Positions 1 through 7,645 of a DNA stretch of 43,205 bases are shown piece by piece (the stretch's first letter is position 1; every line of letters begins with the position of its first letter). The stretch spans positions 1 through 43,205 of the forward strand of contig NZ_JACRSZ010000021.1 in assembly GCF_014385005.1 (NCBI RefSeq), read 5' to 3'. A program made the position numbers and the translations under genes. The notes below the pieces were generated by a model that worked only from the letters and a program-made list of their open reading frames with translations, was not told where the DNA came from and searched no databases. The stretch comes from Jingyaoa shaoxingensis (GTDB lineage: Bacteria; Bacillota; Clostridia; Lachnospirales; Lachnospiraceae).

Positions 1-128
1 GGAAGACGAAGGCAGAACTTAGCAGGAAGGTCGTTCTGGGAGCGAAGCGAACAGAACTTCCAAAAGGTTTGGGAAACACGGATGAAAAGTATTTACCGTA
101 TGCGGTTTTGAAGGTACAATCTTCATAT
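1..128. other. spacer upstream of tRNA cluster, probably rRNA-operon distal
   Basis: No open reading frame or tRNA is visible. The sequence holds an imperfect inverted repeat (GGAAGGTCGTTCTG near 26-39 against CAGAACTTCC near 51-60). The stretch GCGGTTTTGAAGGTACA (about 102-118) resembles, in reverse complement, the sequences that flank rRNA genes and form processing stems in Firmicutes. Together with the tRNA array that follows, this suggests an rRNA operon ends just outside the window. That is inference; no rRNA sequence itself is present. Confidence 0.35.
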
Positions 129-200
129 TCCTCGATAGCTCAATGGTAGAGCACTCGGCTGTTAACCGAGGGGTTGTTGGTTCGAGCCCAACTCGGGGAG
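129..200 (+). tRNA. tRNA-Asn (anticodon GTT)
   Basis: The acceptor arm TCCTCGA pairs with TCGGGGA with one G-T pair. The D-loop AGCTCAATGGTAGAGC, the anticodon loop with GTT and the TTCGAGC T-loop are all present. The 3' CCA is not encoded. First of five closely spaced tRNAs. Confidence 0.95.
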
Positions 201-224
201 TTTTAAAGAAGAAATAGAATATCA

Positions 225-296
225 GGCTCCATGGTCAAGCGGTTAAGACACCGCCCTTTCACGGCGGTAACAGGGGTTCAAATCCCCTTGGAGTCA
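225..296 (+). tRNA. tRNA-Glu (anticodon TTC)
   Basis: The acceptor GGCTCCA pairs with TGGAGTC. The anticodon stem CCGCC/GGCGG encloses a loop carrying TTC, and the T-arm GGGGTTCAAATCCCC is canonical. The 3' CCA is not encoded. It lies 24 nt after tRNA-Asn. Confidence 0.95.
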
Positions 297-300
297 TTAT

Positions 301-375
301 CGGGGTGTGGCTCAGCTTGGCTAGAGCGCCTGGTTTGGGACCAGGAGGTCGCAGGTTCGAATCCTGTCACCCCGA
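301..375 (+). tRNA. tRNA-Pro (anticodon TGG)
   Basis: The acceptor CGGGGTG pairs perfectly with CACCCCG. The anticodon stem CCTGG/CCAGG encloses a loop with TGG, and the T-arm CAGGTTCGAATCCTG is canonical. The 3' CCA is not encoded. Only 4 nt separate it from tRNA-Glu, so the cluster must be processed from one transcript. Confidence 0.95.
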
Positions 376-391
376 TCCAACAAATAAATAT

Positions 392-462
392 GCGGGTGTA
401 GTTCAATGGTAGAACACCAGCCTTCCAAGCTGGATACGTGGGTTCGATTCCCATCACCCGCT
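392..462 (+). tRNA. tRNA-Gly (anticodon TCC)
   Basis: The acceptor GCGGGTG pairs with CACCCGC. The anticodon stem CCAGC/GCTGG encloses a loop with TCC, and the T-arm GTGGGTTCGATTCCCAT is canonical. The 3' CCA is not encoded. Confidence 0.95.
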
Positions 463-481
463 TTGCAACAAAACAATATAA

Positions 482-553
482 TGGGCTATCGCCAAATGGT
501 AAGGCAACGGACTCTGACTCCGTCATTTCAAGGTTCGAATCCTTGTAGCCCAG
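482..553 (+). tRNA. tRNA-Gln (anticodon CTG)
   Basis: The acceptor TGGGCTA pairs with TAGCCCA. The anticodon stem ACGGA/TCCGT encloses the loop CTCTGAC, giving anticodon CTG. The T-arm AAGGTTCGAATCCTT is canonical and CCA is not encoded. This last tRNA is followed at once by a terminator. Confidence 0.93.
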
Positions 554-557
554 CTTC

Positions 558-590
558 AAAGCAGTGGTAGATCCGCTGCTTTTTGTTTTT
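558..590 (+). terminator. terminator of the tRNA cluster
   Basis: A hairpin AAGCAGTGG / CCGCTGCTT (one G-T pair, short loop) is followed by TTTTTGTTTTT. It starts 5 nt after tRNA-Gln and ends the tRNA transcript before the coaBC promoter. Confidence 0.88.
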
Positions 591-613
591 CTTTCAGAAC
601 TTTTCAAAATAAG

Positions 614-642
614 TTGAATATAAGACCACAATGTTCTATAAT
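614..642 (+). promoter_or_regulatory. sigma-A promoter of coaBC
   Basis: TTGAAT at 614-619 and a perfect TATAAT at 637-642 are separated by 17 nt. The predicted transcript start near 649 lies downstream of the in-frame ATG at 631. That upstream ATG therefore cannot be the translation start. Confidence 0.8.
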
Positions 643-681
643 TGGCAAGGTACCTCGATTGGAAATAAAAGGAGAAGAAAG

Positions 682-1872
682 ATGCTCAAAGGAAGAACAG
701 TTATTTTAGGAGTGACAGGAAGTATTGCCGCATATAAAATTGCTTCATTGGCAAGCATGCTTGTGAAAAAGCAGGCAAGTGTACATGTTATCATGACTCA
801 GAATGCAATGAATTTTATCAATCCCATCACCTTTGAGACTTTGACAGGCCATAAGTGTCTGGTAGATACCTTTGACCGGAATTTTGAGTTTCAGGTAGAA
901 CATGTGTCACTGGCAAAACAGGCAGATGTAGTGATGATTGCACCGGCAAGTGCCAATGTAATCGGAAAGCTGGCACATGGAATTGCAGATGACATGCTGA
1001 CAACTACGTTATTGGCATGCAGATGCCCGAAGTTCCTTTCTCCGGCCATGAATACAGCCATGTATGAGAATCCAATCGTACAGGATAATTTAAAGATCCT
1101 GAAAAAATATGGTTATGAAGTGATTACACCGGCCAGTGGGTATCTGGCGTGTGGAGATACCGGATCAGGTAAGATGCCGGAACCGGAGACTCTGTATCAG
1201 TATATTGAAAAAGAACTGGCAGGGCCGAAGGATCTGACTGGAAAGAAGGTACTGGTTACCGCAGGACCGACGCAGGAAAACATTGATCCGGTACGATATA
1301 TCACCAATCATTCATCAGGAAAGATGGGCTATGCAGTGGCGAAAGCAGCTATGCTGAGGGGAGCTGAGGTTACACTGGTCAGTGGCCAGACAGCCCTGAC
1401 ACCACCGATGTTTGTAGATTATGTGCAGATTACAACAGCAGAAGAAATGTACCAGGCAGTCACCAGCAGAAGTGATGAGCAGGACATTATTATCAAAGCT
1501 GCTGCAGTCGCAGATTACAGACCAAAGACTGTATATGACAATAAGGTCAAAAAGCAGGATGGACAGATGTCAATCGAACTGGAAAGAACCAGAGACATTC
1601 TGGCTTATCTTGGCGAACACAAAAGAGAAAATCAGTTTTTATGCGGATTTTCTATGGAAACGGAGAATATGATAGGTAATTCCAGAGCCAAATTACAGAA
1701 GAAGAACCTGGATATGGTTGCAGCCAACAATGTAAAAGTAGAAGGTGCAGGCTTCCAGGGGGATACAAATGTAATGACTCTGATTACGCAGGATCAGGAA
1801 ATTGCCCTTCCATTAATGAGTAAGGAAGAGGTAGCGGATAAGATCCTGGATACAATCAGGGATAAGATGTAA
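682..1872 (+). CDS. coaBC: bifunctional phosphopantothenoylcysteine decarboxylase / phosphopantothenate-cysteine ligase
   Basis: This enzyme couples 4'-phosphopantothenate to cysteine (CoaB) and decarboxylates the product to 4'-phosphopantetheine (CoaC) in coenzyme A synthesis. The CoaC flavoprotein domain (about residues 1-180) shows GSIAAYK near the start, the active-site-type His in VEHVSLAKQAD, the PAMNTAM motif and the substrate flap GYLACGDTGSGKMPE. The CoaB domain (about 185-396) begins KKVLVTAGPTQE and has NHSSGKMGYA. The length of 396 aa is normal. I chose ATG 682 because AAGGAGAAGAAAG lies just before it, and because the promoter at 614-642 places the transcript start after the ATG at 631. 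It is the first gene of a CoA salvage unit with an S component and coaX. Confidence 0.96.
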   Translation: MLKGRTVILGVTGSIAAYKIASLASMLVKKQASVHVIMTQNAMNFINPITFETLTGHKCLVDTFDRNFEFQVEHVSLAKQADVVMIAPASANVIGKLAHGIADDMLTTTLLACRCPKFLSPAMNTAMYENPIVQDNLKILKKYGYEVITPASGYLACGDTGSGKMPEPETLYQYIEKELAGPKDLTGKKVLVTAGPTQENIDPVRYITNHSSGKMGYAVAKAAMLRGAEVTLVSGQTALTPPMFVDYVQITTAEEMYQAVTSRSDEQDIIIKAAAVADYRPKTVYDNKVKKQDGQMSIELERTRDILAYLGEHKRENQFLCGFSMETENMIGNSRAKLQKKNLDMVAANNVKVEGAGFQGDTNVMTLITQDQEIALPLMSKEEVADKILDTIRDKM

Positions 1873-1905
1873 CTTATACCTGACAGTAACCCGTTAACCA
1901 GATTT

Positions 1906-1924
1906 TCGGACAGATTCTGTCCGA
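1906..1924. promoter_or_regulatory. 19-bp near-perfect palindrome, candidate operator
   Basis: TCGGACAGA and TCTGTCCGA form perfect 9-bp arms around a single T, between coaBC and the S-component gene. No T-run follows, so it is not an ordinary terminator. It could be a repressor site or an mRNA processing hairpin in the CoA salvage unit. The regulator is unknown. Confidence 0.5.
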
Positions 1925-1972
1925 CCATCACCGTATTGTATCCCGGACGGGAACAGTAACAAGGAGGAAATT

Positions 1973-2572
1973 ATGAGAAACACAAAAACAAGTAACATGA
2001 CAATTATGGCGCTGATGACAGCGGTACTGCTGATCTTTGCCTGCACACCAATTGGAACGATCCCGATCGGTCCATTATCTATTTCACTGAATATGATACC
2101 GGTAGCGATCTGTGCCATAGCCATGGGTCCGGCAGGAGGAGCTGCGGCAGGGGCTATTTTTGGATTATTAAGTTTTCTGCAGTGCTTTGGAATCGGTATT
2201 CCAAGCGGAATGGGAATTATCCTGGTAGGAATTAATCCGGTTCTGGCATTTATTCAGAGATTTGTACCAAGACTTCTGGATGGACTGCTGATTGGATACA
2301 TTTTCAGAGCAATCAGCAAGAAAAACGTATATGCAGGATGTGCGATTACCGGATTTTTTTCAGCGCTTTTGAATACCGTATTCTTCATGGGAGCACTGGT
2401 ACTGTTATTCGGTAACACCGAATATGTACAGGGACTGATTGCCGGAAGAAATGTCATCGTCTTCATCTGCGCATTTGTAGGTGTGAATGCAGTAGTAGAG
2501 ATGGTAGTAGCGACACTGATTACCGGAGCGGTAGGAAGTGCCTTATTCAGAGCAAAAGTGTTAAGCAGATAA
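1973..2572 (+). CDS. ECF transporter S component, probable pantothenate transporter PanT-like
   Basis: This 199-aa protein is almost entirely hydrophobic, with about six membrane segments and few charges, and has the general layout of ECF substrate-binding (S) components. Near the start, TPIGTIPIGPLSISLNMIPV and the glycine/alanine-rich MGPAGGAAAGAIFG fit the ECF S-component superfamily. The substrate is inferred from context: it lies between coaBC and coaX, and pantothenate is the input to that pathway. It would share EcfA and EcfT modules encoded elsewhere; the ECF set at 39100-41761 is a separate system. The start has a strong AAGGAGG site 5 nt upstream. Another vitamin precursor is possible but less likely. 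Confidence 0.82.
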   Translation: MRNTKTSNMTIMALMTAVLLIFACTPIGTIPIGPLSISLNMIPVAICAIAMGPAGGAAAGAIFGLLSFLQCFGIGIPSGMGIILVGINPVLAFIQRFVPRLLDGLLIGYIFRAISKKNVYAGCAITGFFSALLNTVFFMGALVLLFGNTEYVQGLIAGRNVIVFICAFVGVNAVVEMVVATLITGAVGSALFRAKVLSR

Positions 2573-2585
2573 AAGGAGAACGTCA

Positions 2586-3350
2586 ATGATTTTGACCATA
2601 GATATCGGAAATACCAACATCGTGGTTGGTGGTATCGACAAAGAGAAAACACATTTTATAGAAAGACTTTCCACAGTACGTACCAAGACAGAATTGGAAT
2701 ACGCCATAGATATTAAGCTTCTGCTGGACATCTACAAGATCCGTCCGGATCAGATTGAAGGAGGCATTATTTCTTCTGTAGTACCGCAGATCACCAACAT
2801 TGTGCAAATTGCCACAGAGAAGATCTTGAAAAAAGAAGTGTTGGTACTGGCGGCAGGTGTGAAGACCGGACTGAATATTAAGATCGATAATCCGGCACAG
2901 CTGGGTGCCGATCTGGTGGCAAACGCAGTGGCAGGAGTCAACTATTATCCGGTTCCTCAGATTATCATCGATATGGGAACGGCAACCACATTGTCTGTAG
3001 TAGATGAAAAAAAACAGTACATAGGCGGTATGATCCTTCCGGGACCGCGCATTTCTCTGGATGCACTTACATCCCGTGCATCCCAGCTCAGCGGCATCAG
3101 CCTGGAAGCTCCGAAGCACATCATCGGCAAGAACACGATCGAATGTATGAAGAGTGGTATTGTATACAGCAATGCAGCGGCTATGGACGGAATGATTGAA
3201 CGAATCGAAGAAGAGATGGGAAGCAAGGCAACTGTGATCGCTACAGGAGGCCTGGCAAAGAGCATTGTACAGCACTGCAAACGGGAAATCATCCTGGATG
3301 AAGAACTGATGCTGAAGGGACTCTATATCATTTACGAAAAAAATAAATAA
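2586..3350 (+). CDS. coaX: type III pantothenate kinase
   Basis: CoaX phosphorylates pantothenate with ATP, the first committed step of CoA synthesis. The 254-aa protein has the ASKHA phosphate-binding start MILTIDIGNTNIVVGG, the central DMGTATTLSVVD motif and the GGMILPGPRISLDAL segment typical of the family. AAGGAGAACGTC gives a good ribosome site, and the gene starts 13 nt after the S-component gene, so the three are probably co-transcribed. With the S component and CoaBC, the cell can take imported pantothenate to phosphopantetheine. The last 48 nt of the gene and its terminator are duplicated 1.8 kb downstream. Confidence 0.96.
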   Translation: MILTIDIGNTNIVVGGIDKEKTHFIERLSTVRTKTELEYAIDIKLLLDIYKIRPDQIEGGIISSVVPQITNIVQIATEKILKKEVLVLAAGVKTGLNIKIDNPAQLGADLVANAVAGVNYYPVPQIIIDMGTATTLSVVDEKKQYIGGMILPGPRISLDALTSRASQLSGISLEAPKHIIGKNTIECMKSGIVYSNAAAMDGMIERIEEEMGSKATVIATGGLAKSIVQHCKREIILDEELMLKGLYIIYEKNK

Positions 3351-3404
3351 AAATAAGAACAGCAGATTTGTCTGATCAATAGAAGTCAGACAGGTCTGCT
3401 GTTT
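3303..3404 (+). repeat. left copy of ~102-nt direct repeat (coaX 3' end plus terminator)
   Basis: This stretch covers the last codons of coaX (ending LKGLYIIYEKNK-stop) and the whole terminator hairpin. It recurs at 5121-5223 with three substitutions and one extra A. The two copies bracket the AAA-ATPase gene. This copy carries the intact coaX gene. Confidence 0.92.
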
Positions 3405-3405
3405 T
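3358..3405 (+). terminator. terminator of the CoA salvage unit
   Basis: An 18-bp stem (AACAGCAGATTTGTCTGA against TCAGACAGGTCTGCTGTT, with G-T pairs) surrounds a 10-nt loop and is followed by a short T-run. The minus-strand AAA-ATPase gene ends a few bases beyond, so the hairpin may serve both directions. Confidence 0.88.
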
Positions 3406-3408
3406 ACA

Positions 3409-4998
3409 TTATATCTTTTCAAATGTTTCAATCAGGCAATGATGTTCTTTTTTCGCTTTATCATAATTAATTCCGACTAGAAGAATATTTCCAGTATAAT
3501 TCAGAATCGAATCGGGATATTTTCGATCTTTTATTTGCTGCAATGCAGTGTGGGCATTCTGATTCCATTTCAATTCTACAATCAATGCGGGATAATCATG
3601 AATATATTCGGGCTTTGGAATATACACAAAATCGGCAAATCCCCGTCCGGTTGGCAGTTCACGGACTGGCTTGAAATAATACTGCATGGAACTTAGATAT
3701 GCGATAGCCAGAATGCTGCTCAGAGAATTTTCGTCATTGTATTGAATAACGGAGGTATATTCATTATGAATTTTTTCAATTTGAGCTGCGACAGTATTAC
3801 CATCCATGTCGAGTGTAGCATCTAACAGGCACTCAGATTCCTGCTGAAATCTGAGCAGATCATTCCACTTACGGCTTTCAACAGCAAGCGTCAGTTCTTG
3901 ACGAATTTCTTCATTTGGAATAAATGCCATTTTTCGTGTCTGATCATACCCCAGATATCCAAGATGAATCATATAAGTGAGAACATCATCCTTATTATGA
4001 ATAGTCGTGATATCATTTTTGAAAGATGCAGTATTGACTTTTGTTGAAGTACCGGAGAGCATTTCAATAATGGCACTTTTCAGTCCGTCATAGTTCATAT
4101 TGATCAGTGGAACAATGGTTTCATAAGAAGCTGTTTCAGACCAGTAACTCTTAAATTCATGCCGGAGCATGACGCTGACGACAGCTTTTGGATTGTATAC
4201 CTGATGACCGGAAAGTAAATAACCATTATACCATTTTTTAACTTTATCAAAGTCCTGATGATATTGTTCTGAAAGGGTTTTCACTTCATCTTCTGTAAAT
4301 CCTACATATGGAGCCAGATCGCTGGCACTCAACATAGTGAATTCATCAAAGTTATTTAATGCAGACTGTGTTTTTTCCTTTTTGATAGGAAGGATACCGG
4401 TGAGATAGGCAAGCTGAATGTATTTGGTAGGTTCTGTTCCTTTAAATAATCCTCTCAGAAAATTAATGTATTCGTCTAAGACTTCGGTATTGGCAGATTC
4501 ATCTCGAATCAGTACATCCCACTCATCAATAATGATAATGAATTTTTGCCCGTTGGTCTCTCTGATCAGGGAGAGGGCGTTTGGTAAAGTCTTTATATTA
4601 TCAGATAAAATGCCTGGGTAGATTCCTTTCAGTTCAGTCAGTACAGAATCTATGATAAATGCAATGACTTCATCGGCATTAGAGCAGTTGGCAAGAAACC
4701 ATTGGATATCGATATGGATGACATCATACTTATTAAGATGCATCTTGAAATCAGGTGACTGGCCGATGGACAGATCAGAAAACATTGTTTCAGAATTGCA
4801 GCCCTTGCTGTAATAAGCGGTGAGCATATTGGCAGCATAAGATTTTCCAAATCTACGGGGACGGCTGTTACAAATATAAGCATTAGAAGTACCAAGAACG
4901 CTGTTGGTATATTCCAGTAGCCCTGTTTTATCCACATATATTTTTGAATTTAAGGCTACCTGAAACGCACTGTTATCAGGATTGACGAATCTTCCCAT
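3409..4998 (-). CDS. AAA-ATPase-like / DUF1703 PD-(D/E)XK protein
   Basis: This 529-aa protein has the two-part layout of the AAA-ATPase_like plus DUF1703 family. The N-terminal ATPase has a Walker A-like RPRRFGKS at residues 46-53 and a Walker B IIIIDEWD at about 155. The C-terminal PD-(D/E)XK nuclease-like domain has ADFVYIP followed by LIVELKW. The family is abundant in gut Firmicutes and Bacteroidetes and its function is not settled; roles in DNA metabolism or mobile elements are conjecture. AAAGGA lies about 12 nt before the ATG, and a promoter is visible at 5064-5092. The gene stands alone, opposite to its neighbours and inside a duplicated coaX end, which suggests insertion. No recombinase is present. 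Confidence 0.85.
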   Translation of the reverse strand: MGRFVNPDNSAFQVALNSKIYVDKTGLLEYTNSVLGTSNAYICNSRPRRFGKSYAANMLTAYYSKGCNSETMFSDLSIGQSPDFKMHLNKYDVIHIDIQWFLANCSNADEVIAFIIDSVLTELKGIYPGILSDNIKTLPNALSLIRETNGQKFIIIIDEWDVLIRDESANTEVLDEYINFLRGLFKGTEPTKYIQLAYLTGILPIKKEKTQSALNNFDEFTMLSASDLAPYVGFTEDEVKTLSEQYHQDFDKVKKWYNGYLLSGHQVYNPKAVVSVMLRHEFKSYWSETASYETIVPLINMNYDGLKSAIIEMLSGTSTKVNTASFKNDITTIHNKDDVLTYMIHLGYLGYDQTRKMAFIPNEEIRQELTLAVESRKWNDLLRFQQESECLLDATLDMDGNTVAAQIEKIHNEYTSVIQYNDENSLSSILAIAYLSSMQYYFKPVRELPTGRGFADFVYIPKPEYIHDYPALIVELKWNQNAHTALQQIKDRKYPDSILNYTGNILLVGINYDKAKKEHHCLIETFEKI

Positions 4999-5063
4999 GA
5001 GCTTTAAAGTCCTTTCTGGTGCTGCATATCAAGTGAGAGTGCAACGAATCAATAATTGCTTAA

Positions 5064-5092
5064 ATTTTAGCATTTAAGAAGAAAAATGGCAA
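5064..5092 (-). promoter_or_regulatory. promoter of the AAA-ATPase/DUF1703 gene
   Basis: On the minus strand TTGCCA (5087-5092) and TAAAAT (5064-5069) are 17 nt apart. They sit about 65 nt upstream of the ATG at 4998, inside the repeat-bracketed unit, so the cargo gene carries its own promoter. Confidence 0.6.
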
Positions 5093-5120
5093 GTTGCAGA
5101 AAAAAGACAATCGAAAGAAG

Positions 5121-5223
5121 GAACTGATGCTGAAGGGACTCTATATCATTTACGAAAAAAATAAATAAAAAATAAGAACAGCAGATTTATCTGATCAATA
5201 GAGGTCAGACAGATCTGCTGTTT
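5121..5223 (+). repeat. right copy of ~102-nt direct repeat (ghost coaX end plus terminator)
   Basis: This copies 3303-3404 and includes the codons for ELMLKGLYIIYEKNK-stop, the A-rich stretch and the full terminator hairpin. Three substitutions and one inserted A separate the copies. No coaX body precedes it, so it is a non-coding ghost of the gene end. The hairpin is still intact and may work as a terminator. Confidence 0.92.
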
Positions 5224-5240
5224 GCTTTTATAACAACACA

Positions 5241-5360
5241 TCAGGAATGATTTTGAATCAGTCCTTTTACGATATAGGATAGATGCTGGATTTGTTCAGG
5301 ATCTATTTTTTTTAAATCATTTACCAATTCTGCCAGGTATTCCGGACAGGAACATTCACT
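5241..5360 (-). pseudogene. C-terminal remnant of an unknown protein, possibly a regulator
   Basis: On the minus strand, 39 codons read SECSCPEYLAELVNDLKKID and then end HLSYIVKGLIQNHS-stop. The reading frame is closed by a stop immediately upstream at 5361-5363 and has no start. It looks like the helical tail of a small HTH regulator, but that is only a resemblance. It abuts the MBOAT fragment on the other strand, so both were probably cut by one deletion near 5360. Confidence 0.45.
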
Positions 5361-5364
5361 TCAG

Positions 5365-5796
5365 CCTCTAAGAAAAAAGGTAAAACAGATCCTGCATGTA
5401 AGAGAAAATGAATTCAGCCATAAGGCATTAAAGACACTGATCACATTTGGTCTGATCGACATCAGCTGGATCTTCTTCCGGGCAACCATGGGACAGGGAA
5501 TCGTCATTCTGAAGAGAATCCTGGCATTCTGGAGACCTGGATGGATCAAGTGGGGCGTCAACTTAGATGTCATGCAATTGTCAGAGGGACGTATCTGGGT
5601 AGTAGTATTTTCACTGATCATTTTGATTGGAGCAGATATATGTAAATACGTTGGTTTTCAGGCATCACAGTTCATTATGAAACAGGGAATCTGGCTGCGG
5701 TGGCTGATTTACCTTGCAGGAATTTTTGGAATATTGATCTATGGAATCTATGGACCTGCATATTCCGCCAGCGAATTCATCTATTTCCAATTTTAG
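5365..5796 (+). pseudogene. truncated MBOAT (AlgI/DltB-like) O-acyltransferase, C-terminal third
   Basis: An open frame runs from about 5365 with no start codon. It contains PLRKKVKQILHVRENEF, then FGLIDISWIFFRA, and ends YGPAYSASEFIYFQF. These are the C-terminal hallmarks of bacterial MBOAT acyltransferases, which acylate extracellular polysaccharides. About 143 residues remain of an expected 450 or more, and the catalytic His region is missing. The ATG at 5488 lies inside the conserved region, so a shorter gene from there is not a real unit. The fragment starts right at the junction with the minus-strand remnant. Confidence 0.75.
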
Positions 5797-5857
5797 TCTA
5801 TTTTGTCCTTAATCAGAGGACAATGATAAAACTTATGAAAACAGGGAGGATGGAAGA

Positions 5858-5944
5858 ATGAAGACAAACAGGAAAGTGACATATACCAATATAAAAACCA
5901 ATGAAAAAGCAAAATGGGAGATATATTGTACAGAGAATTGGTAA
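5858..5944 (+). CDS. possible 28-aa small ORF
   Basis: An ATG with GGGAGG 8 nt upstream opens a 28-codon frame (MKTNRKVTYTNIKTNEKAKW and on). It lies 61 nt after the MBOAT fragment. No family is recognised. It may be a short peptide or the start of a decayed gene. The rest of 5797-6117 holds only this frame and the promoter at 5985-6012. Confidence 0.22.
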   Translation: MKTNRKVTYTNIKTNEKAKWEIYCTENW

Positions 5945-5984
5945 GGGGAATTAAGAATAATAATGAAACGATAAACAATTATAC

Positions 5985-6012
5985 TTTACTCTGTGGTGAT
6001 TTTTATTATAAT
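5985..6012 (+). promoter_or_regulatory. candidate promoter of the secreted-protein operon
   Basis: TTTACT (5985-5990) and TATAAT (6007-6012) are spaced by 16 nt. They lie about 105 nt upstream of the first secreted-protein gene. The -35 box is weak but the -10 is perfect. Confidence 0.5.
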
Positions 6013-6117
6013 AAAAATAAAGGAACTGCCAGAGGATGGCAAAATCAGATAGTGTAAAGTAATCTACAATGTAGCAGAAAAAGTGTGGAGGAAAAGGCAT
6101 GAAAGATTGGAGCAGAA

Positions 6118-7626
6118 ATGTTTAAGGAAATACTGGGTGCGGTAACTGTTTCCTGCCTGATATCATTCACATGTCAGGCAAAAGACAGCATGCCGGATGC
6201 AAGACAGATTGCAGAAGAAACATTGGATCTTTCCTATATAGGAGATCAGACTTATGATTTGGAACTGTATTCCGAAGACAGCAAAATCCATATCAGTACG
6301 ATAGAATCGGCAGGAATTCTGTCGGCATATAAGAATGATTTTGACGGAGATGGTCAGCAGGAGATATTCTGTGTATCCTTCGAGGAAAGTAATGAGCCGG
6401 AGATAGAGAATGCCATACATTTTTCTGTTATAAAAAAGGAACAGGAGAACTGGAAGGTGGTAGCTCAGCAGGAAATACTGGAGACCAAAACAGATGGACG
6501 GACTGGAATCGTAAGTGGACTGAATGATGCGCTTTTATTTACTACGGAATCGGTTTCCTTTAGAGAAAAAGACGGTGTGTTTGAATTCTACTATGAATGT
6601 TATGCAGATGGAATCATGGCAACTGGACAGAAATGGTATCTGACAGGATATCGTTTCGAAAATAATCAGTTAGACTGGATAGAAGAAACAGATTCGCTGA
6701 GGTTCTGGGGTTCACCGATTTCGATGATATGGAATTCAAATGGCTCAGATACCTATGCGGATATACTGCAGAACTATCAGGCACTTGGATTCCAGAGCAG
6801 TGAAGTCAGTCAGGAATGGATGACTGCTGACCAGAATGAAGGTTTGTCTGAAATATTGAGAATGAAAAAGAACAGCACTCTATCCATGGATGATATTCAG
6901 CGGTGGTGGAATGGAGTAGGTTACGGAAAAGTGCAGAGCACATTGGCTGGATTTTATTTTTCTATTGATAATAAAGCAGATGAAATACAGGAAGAATCAC
7001 TGGAGGATGAGATTGAACCAGATCAGGAAGACGATGGAATCATCTATTTAGGGACAGCGCTTGAAGCACAGGAGAGTACCGGCAGTTCTGATACATCGGC
7101 AAGAGAAAAATATGCGCCATATATAGAACAGTTTGATGAAAAGAATCAGACAGCCATACAGGAAAACCAGATGAATATTTCTGGAAAAACCTATGTTGCC
7201 TATGCAGACATTGATCAGAACGGCGTAGAAGAATGTATAGTAAAGTTCTCAAGTGACGATCCTGTGACAATTTCCAGTGACAGTATCCGAACAGAAATCT
7301 ATACAGTGGAAGACGATACGGTAAAAATCGTTCTGGAACAGGAGCCGGTTGGAAGCGGCTGGTATCCAATAATACATGTGTATCAGGACTGGAATATGAT
7401 CTATGCATATACATCAGGACATGCTCTGATATCATATGATTTTTATCCGTATCAGGACGGAGAGCTCAATGGTGAGGCGAGATATTCCTGTCAATATGGA
7501 ATGGATGGAGTCTATTACATAGACGGTACCTACGAAACCGGAACAGTGGCATCAGAAGCAGAGTTTGAGCGTTATCTGAAACATTTAATCGGAGGAAAAG
7601 ACGGGTATCCGATGGAATCCAAATAA
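6118..7626 (+). CDS. secreted protein of unknown function with Asp-rich repeat-like motifs
   Basis: The 502-aa protein has an N-terminal hydrophobic stretch (about residues 6-20, ILGAVTVSCLISFTC) suited to export. The Cys at the end of it could be a weak lipobox. Two acidic loops, DFDGDGQQEI and DIDQNGVEEC, resemble FG-GAP/VCBS or EF-hand-like calcium-binding motifs. The middle (about 295-325) is a low-complexity acidic linker. The C-terminal ~170 residues end GGKDGYPMESK and match the tail module of the caspase-like protein next door. The ribosome site is modest (GGAG 7 nt upstream). A stronger GGAGG precedes an 8-codon frame at 6099-6125 that overlaps this start. No enzyme function can be assigned. 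Confidence 0.72.
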   Translation: MFKEILGAVTVSCLISFTCQAKDSMPDARQIAEETLDLSYIGDQTYDLELYSEDSKIHISTIESAGILSAYKNDFDGDGQQEIFCVSFEESNEPEIENAIHFSVIKKEQENWKVVAQQEILETKTDGRTGIVSGLNDALLFTTESVSFREKDGVFEFYYECYADGIMATGQKWYLTGYRFENNQLDWIEETDSLRFWGSPISMIWNSNGSDTYADILQNYQALGFQSSEVSQEWMTADQNEGLSEILRMKKNSTLSMDDIQRWWNGVGYGKVQSTLAGFYFSIDNKADEIQEESLEDEIEPDQEDDGIIYLGTALEAQESTGSSDTSAREKYAPYIEQFDEKNQTAIQENQMNISGKTYVAYADIDQNGVEECIVKFSSDDPVTISSDSIRTEIYTVEDDTVKIVLEQEPVGSGWYPIIHVYQDWNMIYAYTSGHALISYDFYPYQDGELNGEARYSCQYGMDGVYYIDGTYETGTVASEAEFERYLKHLIGGKDGYPMESK

Positions 7627-7645
7627 GTAAAAAATATGAGGGAGA

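Noticed and set aside
278..631. 117-codon minus-strand open frame across the tRNA cluster
   Set aside because: It is the antisense of the tRNA genes. Such frames (GVTGFEPATSW type) are a familiar false gene call.
631..681. Upstream in-frame ATG as the coaBC start
   Set aside because: It overlaps the TATAAT box and lies before the expected transcript start; ATG 682 has the ribosome site.
2583..3431. 282-codon minus-strand frame opposite coaX
   Set aside because: It is Cys/His-rich with no family likeness and lies entirely antisense to an unmistakable coaX.
5121..5170. Second coaX gene
   Set aside because: Only the last 15 codons are present with no start and no body; it is part of the duplicated gene end.
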